From an uncultured Wohlfahrtiimonas sp. (GTDB lineage: Bacteria; Pseudomonadota; Gammaproteobacteria; Cardiobacteriales; Wohlfahrtiimonadaceae), in the NCBI GenBank assembly GCA_947630895.1, contig CANRJJ010000001.1, forward strand, positions 62,001 to 126,000: a stretch of 64,000 nucleotides of DNA, given 5' to 3'. Both the position numbers and the translations under genes were made by a program. The notes below the pieces were generated by a model that did no database searches, was not told where the DNA came from, and saw nothing but the letters and a program-made list of their open reading frames with translations. This document shows positions 10,168 through 22,100 of the stretch, piece by piece (the stretch's first letter is position 1; the number at the start of each line of letters is the position of its first letter).

Positions 10168-13100
10168 TTACCAAGTATATTTCACACCGATTGTCGCTTT
10201 ATAACCTTTGTATTTTTGTTTACCAAATTGGTATCCAACATTACCCCAAACTGACCAATCCTCAGAAAGATTGCCTTCAGCACCAACTTTTACTTCGAAA
10301 ATATCATTCGGCGCATTGCTAGAGAATTTAAATCTATCATTGAAAGTAACTTTAGCTGATGAACTATTGTGAATCCAGTTAGCTTCCACATATGGTTTAA
10401 AGCCTTCGTTGTTTTCATTTGCATTCACGTAGAATAGTTTCATACCCAAACGAGTTTGAATATTATTTTTCGTGTTTTTATTTGCAAATAAGCCACTTGC
10501 TTCATCTTTAAACGCTTTTGTTGCTAAGCGACCATAGATAATTTGTGCATTAGGTTGAATGATTAAGTAATCACCATTATCAAACTCATCAGTTTTATGG
10601 TTATAACCCACTTCAATCGAAGCACTTAACAAATTACTGTTGTATTTGTTGGTTGACCCTTGCTTCATAGAAACTTCATTTTTGAAATGTGAGTATTGTA
10701 ACCAAGCATCCACAAACCAGCTTTCAGGTTGATACCAAGTACCATAGAGACCAACACTCATCGCTTGATCGATCTTGCCCGTTGCTTCAGAACCAGTGCT
10801 TCTTGATCTACTTGTGAAATCACTGCTTCCGTAGCTAGCCATAACACCAAATCTACGACTACCATCATTTTCAGCTGCAACTTTGATTAAGTCTGCACCC
10901 ACTTGTGCTAAGTAGAAATCACCTGAGATAGATAGACCATCTTGTGCTGCACGATATTTTCTATGAACAGTTGCGATACGACCCCAAGCACTAATACCAC
11001 GATCATCACCTGTTAATACGCTTTGACCATATGAAGGATTACCCAGACGATCATGCAAAGTCATGTTAAACATTTCAAATGATGTCGACATATTTGCTAA
11101 GTAACCACCCACTAATGGGTTGATGTTTCTTCTGTGCGGTTGACCATAAACAGGATAATCAGGATTTGAGTACAAGTACCAGTTATTATCTTTTTGGCCT
11201 TTATGTAATGTATATTCATAAACGCCAATCGTTGCAGGTCGACCCAATGCAAATGCACCATTATCAGACTTGCCATCTACAGAAATTACTTTAATCGCAT
11301 CCAACTGAGTAAATGCACCTAAACCACCATAGTTTTGGATATAAAGTTTTGTCGCATCGCCTTGCTTAATCACATTGCCTGCAACATGAATGCTATCTGT
11401 AATAGTTTTATCTAATCCTTCATTCAAAACAGTATTCAAAATAATAGAACCGCCATTCGTAATATAGTTACCTTGAATATGTAACTGATTACCAACATTG
11501 CCGTGTTTCACAGGTGTTGTATTATTTTTATCTGTATTGTCTTCTAATGAATACTCATTGTTTAAACGAATAACACCATCTTTATGGTTTGTGAAGTCGC
11601 CTGTGACGGTATAAATCGTAGCTTGATCTTCAATTGATTTATCCAAATGACCTACGATAAATTCACCATAGTTATTGACTGAATTATCGATCAAACCATT
11701 CGATCCAATAAATTGACCATAGTTATTCACAATACCTTTGATAGTGCCTGAAGATGCCAATAAACTTCCGCCAGCCTTAATTTCAACTTCTTGACTGTTT
11801 AAAGTATAAGGTTTATCGCTATCTTTTCCTGTCACCAACTGTCCATCATATACTGTTGTTTTACCCGTATAATTAGAAGAGTCTTGTGACAATTCAATAA
11901 CACCTTGACCTACTTTATCCAAGCCACCTGTACCATTGATTTTTTTATCAATCGCCCAGTTGTTATCAATATCAGCATGATCTAAACGCAATGTGCCTTT
12001 ATTATTCACAAGAATATCAGAACCTTTACCGATAGAATTTTGATTCACAACCAATAAAGTATTGCGTTGATCATTCTCAGCACCAACATTTATATCACCT
12101 GTGAAATTAGAGTTATCTCCTGAAAGACTAACGATAGAATCAGTCGCATTACCATCAGCATCTAAGCCTGTTGTTACAGTAAATTTACCATTGCCTGATA
12201 AACCTTTAGAGAGCTCTAAATCAGCATCAGTATTAGCTACTTTTAGTTCAGAATTTTGAGAAATCGAAATTGTGCCACTATTACCCAACGCTTGTGAGTT
12301 GTTTAATTGAACATTACTATTATCTACTAAATTCACAGCTCCTTTTAACTCAGTATTGATTGAGTTAATCGTAGCGTTGGCATCATCAAATACTAGTTTA
12401 GAATCTGTATCAACTTGCAATGAACCATTGATCGTTGAGTCTGATTGACCTGTAACTGTTAATTCACCTTGTTTACCCAAATCAACTGTACCGTTTTCAG
12501 CAATATTTAAAGCACCTACAATATTGCTTGTGCCTTTACCTTCATTGCTAGTGTCATAAGCTTTAACTGTACCATTATTAACATTTAAACTAGATGTTTG
12601 ACCTAACACGTTATTAGCATTGAGATGCAATACACCATTATTAACTGTTGTTGAACCTGTGTATTTATTTCCATTATTAGATAAAGAAACTTCGCCAACA
12701 GTATTAATAATTAAATTACCTGAACCTGTAACCTTAGCTGATAAGTCAGAATCTTTGCCTGGAGCAGCAGTTAATGTTAATCCTTGCTTACTGTCAGTCA
12801 ATTCAACTTCTGTTAAGCCATAAGTGACATGTAAACCTTTATCAGACTCATCGTCTTTCAGTTCAAGTCCGTAACCATAAGTACCTTTAGCGACATCGCG
12901 GTTATTTTCAACAATGTCGTGAACAACTGTTTTGCCTGCGATTTCAGATGTGCTGCCATTATCATTATGTTGAATGATAGAAAGCTTAACATCATCTGAT
13001 ACTGCTCCAGCTACAGTATTTGAATCAATAATTTTAATTAAAGAAACACCTTCATCATGTTCAAGGATAGACTTATGCACAGGAACTTCATTGTGCTCAG

Positions 13101-16100
13101 TGTTATGCATATCTTTAACATTGATTGCGATTGTGCCTTTATCATCAGATAGATCTAAATGATCCACTTTAATTAAGCCATCTGCATGATGTTCTTTGTT
13201 TTCCTCATCCGTTAAGACTAAGTTTGATAAAACATCTTCAAATACAACTTTACCGCCCGCTAAGTCTAAGCCACCAACTTTTTGGATACCTTTATCTGCA
13301 GCTACCGTAACAACAGAACCATCACCTGATTGAATCGTTGCTGATTCCATGGCTTTAGTATTGTCACCACCATCTAAAGCATAGTTAGTATTGGTTAATG
13401 CCAATGTACCTTTGAAGTTTTCACCATTTTTAGCACTATTATCGCTACCCATATTTAACGTGTTACCACCTAAATCTGTTGCGAAAGTACCTTTGCCTGA
13501 TAACAAGTGCTCAAATGTAGTATTGCCATTAGCTACTAAAGATAAAGTTCCTTTTTCATTGATTTGAACAGTATTCTTACTACCCAATGCTTTTTCATCA
13601 GTGATTGCTAAAGTCGTTCTACCTTTATCATCATCGTTGCCAATGGTCACTAAACCTGTAAATTTCTCAGAATTATCACCCACTAAGTTCACAATACTAT
13701 TGGCACCATTTGCACCAGTTGTTACCGTGAATTTGCCATTACCTGATAACGCCTTAGTAAAGTCTAAATCAGTATCTGTATTAGCCACTTTCAACTCTGA
13801 ACCTTTAGCGATAGAAATTGTGCCACTGTTACCCAATGCTTGTGAGTTATTTAGCTGAACAACACTTGCTTCTTCTAAATTAACAGCACCGTTTAGATCC
13901 TTATTAACTGAATTCACAGTTGCATTGGCATCATTGAATACTAATGTAGAAGTTGTATCACCTTTCAATGCACCATCAATCACTGAATCTGATTGGCCTG
14001 TAACCGTTAATTCACCTTGTTTACCTAAATCAACCGTCCCGTTTTCAGCAACATTCAAAGCACCCACAGATTGGGCTACACCATCTTTATTATTTGTTTT
14101 ACCAAACACATTAACCGTTGTATTTTCACCAACATTTAATTCAGATGTTTCACCTAAAACACCGCTATTTTCTAAATATAAGTCACCTTTAAAAACAGTT
14201 GTTTTACCTGTGTAATCATTTTTTTGATTCGATAATGAAACATATTCACTTTCAGTGTTAATCGTTAAGTTACCTGCACCTGTTACTTTTGCAGATAGAT
14301 CAACCAAGTCACCTGCAACATTTTTAGCCGCTTGTAAAATGAAACCAACACCTTCTTTTGCCAACAACTTAATTTCTTTTAACTGATAAGTTACAGCGAT
14401 GCCTTTATCTTTAGTTAATGCAAAATTGTAATCATATTTACCTTGAGCAACTTCGTCATCAGCACCTTGAAGGATGCTTTGAGTAATGGATGCTTTTTGA
14501 CCTGTTGATTTAGTATGAAGATCTTCATTAATGCCTTCATAGTTAATTTCTAAGCCTAACTCATTCACAATAGCATCATAATTAGATGCTTCGATCAATT
14601 GAATAGAAGTTGCCTCAGCATCTTGAGCCAAGATTGAAATAGTACCAGCTTCAATTGTATTGTGCATATCATCCAAATTAATAACTAATTTACCTGTATT
14701 TGTAGCCAATTGATTAGTCGTAATTGCACCATTCGCTTTCGTACCTGTTTGGTTAGATAATTTATCCGCAAAGTTAACCGCACCACCATTAATGTTTAAA
14801 CCGCCAACATTATTTGTGCCTGCAACATCAGCAACTGTAACAGTAGAGCCATTTTTAACTTCTAATGTCGCATTTTTGATTGCTTTGGTATTGGCATCTT
14901 CATTGCCTTCCAAATCATACAGGGTATTGGTTAATGCCAATGTGCCTGTGAATTTATCACCATTCACAGCACTGTTAGTACTTCCCATCGTTAAAGTATT
15001 GCCATCTAAATCAGTTGCAAAAGTACCCTTGCCTGATAACAAATGTGCAAATTCAGTATCAGCAGCTGTCGTTAAAGATAACGTACCTTTTTCATTGATT
15101 TGAACAGTATTGTTGCTACCCAGTGCTTTTTCATCAGTGATTTTAACTAAAGTATTAGAAGCATCATTTTCTTCACCAATTGTGAACTGACCATTAAATG
15201 AAGAGTTATCAGCCGTAACATTAACAGTCGAGCCATTTGTTACAACAACTTCACCTTTACCTGCTAATTGTTTAGATAAGTTCTCAGTTGCTGTTTCAGT
15301 ATTGGCAATGTGTAATTTCGATTCTTCTGCAACAGTTATCACACCTGCTGTACCCAATGCTTGCGCATTATTGATTGCTACAGTGCTTTCACCTGTTAAA
15401 TCAACATTACCTTCTAACCCTTTATTAACAGAGTTAATAATTGCATTAGCATTATTGAATACTAATTTAGAAGTAGCGTCGCCTTTCAATGCGCCATTAA
15501 CAACTGAGTTAGACTTTCCTGTAACGGTTAATTGACCTTTATTACCTAAATCTACTGTTCCTTTATCAGCAACATTTAAAGCGCCAACTTTATTGCTTGT
15601 ACCATCAGCTTTAGAGTCATTGCCATAAACTTTAACTGTGCCATTATTAACAACTAAATTAGAAGTATTACCCAAGACATTGTCACTTTCTAAATGTAAC
15701 GTTCCATTAGAAATAGTCGTTGTACCAGTGTAGGTATTAGCATTATTGGATAAAGATACATAACCATTTGTATTAACGATTAAATTACCTTCACCTGTTA
15801 CTTTTGCAGATAAATCAGCATCTTTACCAGTTTTACCATTCGATGATAACGTCAAAGCCTTATTTTCTATCAAATCAACTTGCGTTAATTTATAAGCGAC
15901 ATGTAAACCATCTTTTTCTAGCTGTAAGCCATAACCATAATGACCTTTAGCGACATCTTCACCATTTTCAACAATGTCATGAGTTACTTTATAATCATTC
16001 AGGTCTTTTTCAATACCATCATGATTAATAGAAAGTTGAACATTACCTGATAAAGTACCATCTACCTTTGTAGAATCAATGATTTTAATTAAAGAATCAC

Positions 16101-19100
16101 CTTGGTCATGTTCAAGAATAGAAGTATGAACAGGAACTTCATTGTGCGCTGTATTATGCATATCCTTAACATTAATCGCGATAATACCTTTATCATCAGA
16201 CATATCTAAATGATCAACTTGAATCAATCCGTTCGCATGATCACCTTTGCCTTTCGTTAATTCTAAGTTTGATAATTCATCTTCAAATACAACTTTACCG
16301 CCAGCTAAATCTAATCCACCAATTTTTTGAATACCTTTATCAGCGATTACTGTCACAACTGAATTATCACCAACTTTAACGGTTGCTGAAGTCATTGCTT
16401 CTGTATTAGCGCCACCATCTAACGAATAATTAGTATTGGTTAATGACAATGTGCCTTTAAAGTTTTCACCATTTTTAGCACTATTTTTACCTCCCATTGT
16501 TAACGTATTTGCTTTGCCATCTGCACCTTTCAAATCAGTTGCAAAAGTACCTGTACCGCTTAACTTATGATTAAACTGAGTATCTTTATCTGTTTTAAAG
16601 GATAAAGTGCCTTTTTCATTAATTTGAACTAAATTATCATTACCTAATACAGATTCATCAGTGATTTTAACTAATGTATTAGAAGTATCGTTTGCTTCAC
16701 CAATCGTTAACTGCCCTGTGAATGAAGCGTTGCTTGTATTTGTAATCGCAATGGTTGAGCCATTTGTAACCACAACTTCACCTGTTCCTGCTAATTGCTT
16801 AGATAAATTTTCAGTTTGGCCATTTGTATTGGTTACTCGCAATTTAGATTTATCCGAGATATTAACTGTGCCTGTAGTACCCAATGCTTGTGCATTATTA
16901 ATTGCTACGATGCTCGTGCCTGTTAAATCGACAGAACCATTCAACGCTGTATTAACAGAGTTAACAGTTGCATTAGCATTGTTAAATACTAATTTAGAAG
17001 TATCACTACCTTTTAATGCACCATTAATAGTTGAGGTTGATTGCCCTGCAACAGTTAACTGACCTTTATTGCCTAAATCAACCGTTCCATTTTCAGCAAT
17101 ATTCAATGCACCAACTTTATTACTCGTACCTTCAATTCTAGAACCATTACCATCAGCTTTAACAATGCCATTATTAACAATTAAATTAGATGTATTGCCT
17201 AATACATTGTCGTTTTCTAAATATAAATTACCGTTAGAAACAGTTGTTTTACCTGTGTAATTGTTATCACCATTAGATAAAGAAATATCACCTGCTGTAT
17301 TTACAATTAAATCGCCCGTGCCTGTTACTTTTGCAGATAGATTAGAGTTTTGATTATTAGCAGCTTGTAATACAAATGCTTTAGCACCTTTTGCTAATAA
17401 TTGAATCTCTTCTAAGCGATATTGCAATGCAACACCAATATTTTCTACTAGATTAAATTTATAAGCATATTTACCTTTAGCAACTTCACCATCAGTACCT
17501 TGAACGATGCTTTGAGTAATTTCTGTATTTTTAGTTGATGATGCGTTAGTTATTGAATCGTTATAATTAATATCTAAACCTAACTCATTCACAACCGCAT
17601 CATAATTAGATGCTTCAATCAATTGAATTGTTGTAGCTTTATCATCTTGTGCCAAGATTGAAACTGTATTTGCATCAATTGTGTTGTGCATATCATCCAA
17701 GTTAACAACTAACTTGCCTGTCTTGCTCGTATCTAATTTACCTGTAGCAATTGAGCCATCAGCTTTAGCACCAGATTTATTCGATAATTTATCTGCGAAG
17801 TTAACTGTACCGCCGTCAACATCCAATGCACCAATGTTTTGAGCGCCTTTACCATCAGCAACTGTTACTACTGATCCTGATTGAACATCCAATCTTGCTT
17901 TAGTTAAAGCCTTAGTATTTGCGCTACTATCCAATGTGTATAACGTATTTGTTATCTCTAATGTTCCTGTAAAATCTTGATTGTTTGATGGATTTGCCGT
18001 TTCACCCATCGTCAAGATTTTGCCATCTAAATTAGTTGATAAAATACCTGTGCCACTTAACTTATGATTAAACTGAGTATCTTTATCTGTTTTGAGCGAT
18101 AAAGTGCCTTTGGTATCAATATGAACAATATTATCTTTACCCAATGCTTTTTCATCAGTGATGTTCACTAAAGTACTAGAAATATCAGCAACTTCACCAA
18201 TTGTAAAACGTCCCGTAAATGCACTATTATCAGCTGTAACATTAACTTTCGAGCCATTTGTTACAACGATTTCACCATTGCCTGCCAATTTTTTAGCAAA
18301 ATCTTGAATGATTTGAGCTGTGTCCGTTAATCTTAATTTTGCACCTTGCTCGATGCTGATCGTACCTACATCGCCCAATGCATTGGCATTATTTGCATTA
18401 ACAACTGATGTACCTTTTAATGTAACGTTGCTATCAAACTCTGTATTAACAGAGCTAACTGTTGCTACTGCATTATCAAATGTTAAATTTGGCTTGAGAG
18501 TATTCTCCGTAGAAGCAGTGCTTTTTAAGATGCCATTAATGGTAGATTCTGATTGACCTGTAACAGTCAATTGCCCTGTTTGGCCTAAGTTAACCGTCCC
18601 TTTTTCGGCAATATTTAAAGCACCAACAGTTTGTGCTGTGCCTGATGTATTTTGAGTCAAACCAAATACATTAGCAGTCGTGCCATTTTCAACGATTAAG
18701 TTAGATGTTCTACCCAATACATCATTACTTTCTAGATATAAATCGCCTTTTTTAACAGTGGTTGTACCTGTATAAGCACTTTTATTATCGTTACCACGAT
18801 CATTTGTTAAAGAAATATAATTGCTCGATGTATCAATGACTAAATTACCAGAACCAATGATTTGCGTATTTAAATCACTATTTTTGCCAGTTTCACCTTC
18901 AGCAGCAGTTAATACTAAATCTTTGTCTGATAACAACTCTACTTTTTCTAACTGATAAGCAACATGCAAACCGTCATCTTTTTTGGCCAAGCTGTAATCG
19001 TAATGGCCTTTTGCAACTTCAGTGGTTTTATCCATTAAACCTTGGATAACGCGCACTTTATTATTTGCTGCAAACTTTTCATCACCACGATTAACTGCTA

Positions 19101-22100
19101 ACTTCAAATCATTAGGAACAGTATCACCATGAATATTTGCTGCCTCAACAATATGGATTAATGAATCGCCTTGATCATGCTCCAAGATAGATTTAAATAC
19201 AGTATCACCATCTTTAGCAGTGTGATACATATCTTGAACTTCAACAGAGATCTCGCCTTTTGCACCTGTTAAATACAAATTATCCACTTTGATCATGCCA
19301 TTTGCATGGTCGCCGTTATCTTTAGTTAATTCCAAGTTAGATAAAGTATCTTTAAATTCAACGCGACCATTATCAAATTTCAAACCACCAATTTTTTGTA
19401 CGCCAACATCAGCATCTACAGTAACAACTGAACCTGTATTTGCTTCTAAAGTTGCACTGGTTAAGTTAGTTGTATTGAAACCTGAAAGATTTAAAGATGT
19501 ATGTTCTAAGGCTAAAGTACCTGTAAAGTTCTCACTATTAAATTTAGCAAACTCATTATCCATCACTAAATTTTTACCGGATAAATCAGCTTCTACACGG
19601 CCTTTACCAATTAATTTATGGTTTAAGTCAAAATTTTCGTCATTGGTTACTTTTAATATAGAAGTCTTATCTGTTAAGAAAATACCGCTATCATTATTTG
19701 TTATCGCTTCATTTAAAGTAAGATCTGTTTTATAAAGCTCAAACACTGATCCTGCGCCGATTTTTAAAGCTTCAAAACCTGAAATTCCTTGAGCAAGATC
19801 GCTGTTGAGTACATAAGTACTATTATCTAAAACAATTGTATCCTTCATTCCACCATTGGCGGACAATGTTTTAAATACATACTTTCCATCAGCTACCCGA
19901 GTTTCTTCTGTTTCTATAACATCTTTTAAAGTGACTGTAGTATCGCCTGATTCCGCCACAATATTTTCAGCTTGTGAACCACCAAATAATTTAACAATAT
20001 TTGTTCTAACATCACTATGTGAATCTTTTTTTTCACCAATAATTAAGTCGCCTGTAATACGAGCATTTGAATTATTAGTTAAAGAAATAACTTTTTGAGC
20101 GTTTGCCCATAAATCCAACTTCCCAATGATGGTACCTTGGTTTACAAAGTTAATATTTTCACCCGAATTTGCTAGAACAGCAGTGCCATCTTTATGTTTA
20201 GACTCAATTTTTCCAGTATTCAAAAATGATGTTGTTCCTGCAGAAGTATCTAAACCAGTTAAATCTACAACCGCTGTAGCTGAATTTGAAATCAAACTAC
20301 CTGATTGTTTAATATCATTCGTTTTGCCTTTCACGACAAGCGCTGAACCACCTTTTGTAGATTCAATCGTGACATCAGAACCACTGTTAACATAGCCACT
20401 CGTGTTGGTTGTAATACCATTACCACCAAACGGTTCTTTCACTGTAATATGAAGATCTGAACCTGTTGAATCAAAGTTAGCTGTTGCTTCTTCACCACCT
20501 TTGCCTTGAACTAAAATTCCCGTCGCTTTATCACCTTGAACAGTAATATTGCCTGTACCTTTTAAAGTGAATGTTGGCAACTCCCCTTTTTCATTTGGAG
20601 CGTCTGTATTCATAAAATGAATACCAGCACCTGATCCATTCACAGCGATTTGTGCCTTATCCGCATTTAATGTTGCACCATCATGTACACGAATAGCATC
20701 GGCTGCTTGATTTCCACTGATTAAACCCGTACCTGCAGCTGTGAACTTAGCACCTTTGTTAATTCTTACTGCCGCAATACCATTCACAGCATTAATTGTG
20801 CCTGAGTTATTGATGTTATTTTTATTTTTAGCATCGTGATAAATATCAATACCAACACCATTAACTTGAATATCAGAGCCTGTTTGATTATTTAATGTGC
20901 CACCTTTGATATAAATACCTGTTGCTGTGCCAGATTCATTTTCATTTCCAGTGAAATTAATTTTCCCTGAATGGTTCAATGTACCTGAGTTAATTAAACG
21001 ATACGCAAATGCGCCACTATCAACATCTATATCTATCTCAGTTGCATTAAAGACTGCCGATGAATTAAGTACAGCACCGATAAATTTTCCTGTTGCAACA
21101 TTATTCAGATTATATTCAGCGCCATCGACAACAGCCGCGGAAGCTTCTTTTCCTTTAACATTGATTGTTGCACCATTGCCTAATGTCACAACTCCTTGAG
21201 TATTGGTCACATCATCTTTTGAACCTGCACCAGATGTAACGAAAATACCAGTTGTTTTTTCGCCATTCACATTGAATGTCATGCCGTTATCAGCGGTGAC
21301 AATCGTACCCGCACCCGCAACATACAAGCCAGATGAACCAGCACCATTCACAGAAAAATCATACGTTGTGCCACTGGTACCATTGAATTCAGCACCTTGA
21401 TCGATGCGGAAAAATGTAGAGTTTTTATCATCCGTAGCAAGTTTAACCTCAGCAGAATCAAAGTTCATTTTACTTGAAACATATTGACCTGATTCTAAAC
21501 GTTTTCCTGCAATCCAATAGTAAACCAAGTTTTCTTTGCTTGAACCTTTAACTGTTTTATCGGCATCACCTTTGATGTGAATTGTGCCACCTTGGCGAGC
21601 ATAAGCACCCACAGAGTCATTCGCTAATAGATTCAATGAATCTGCAGCCGTATAAATCGTTGCGCCATCTTCAGATTTAAGACCATAGTTACGGCGATTC
21701 ATCTTTATATCTAATTGACTATTGTTAGTAGTAATATCATTCTCATTACCACCAATATTAATTGTGCCGTTGTTATAAACAGTTGCACCATTGGTCGCGA
21801 CAATACCAATACTGTTAGCACCGATCACATTAATTGTGCCAGCATTGCTAATGAACTTACCATCTTGGGGAGTTGTTTCGCCATTATCATCTTTATGAGC
21901 ACCAATATCACCCTTTACACGCATACCGACTGAATGATAGCCACCAACATTAATCGTGCCTGTATTGGAAACCTCAATATTGTTATTTTCGGTATTACCG
22001 TTGTATTCAACGTTAATGCCTGCTGCATGTTGAATATGATTATCTGACGTTTTTGTTAAACGATCACCAATCGTCATCACACCATTATTTTTAATGGTCA

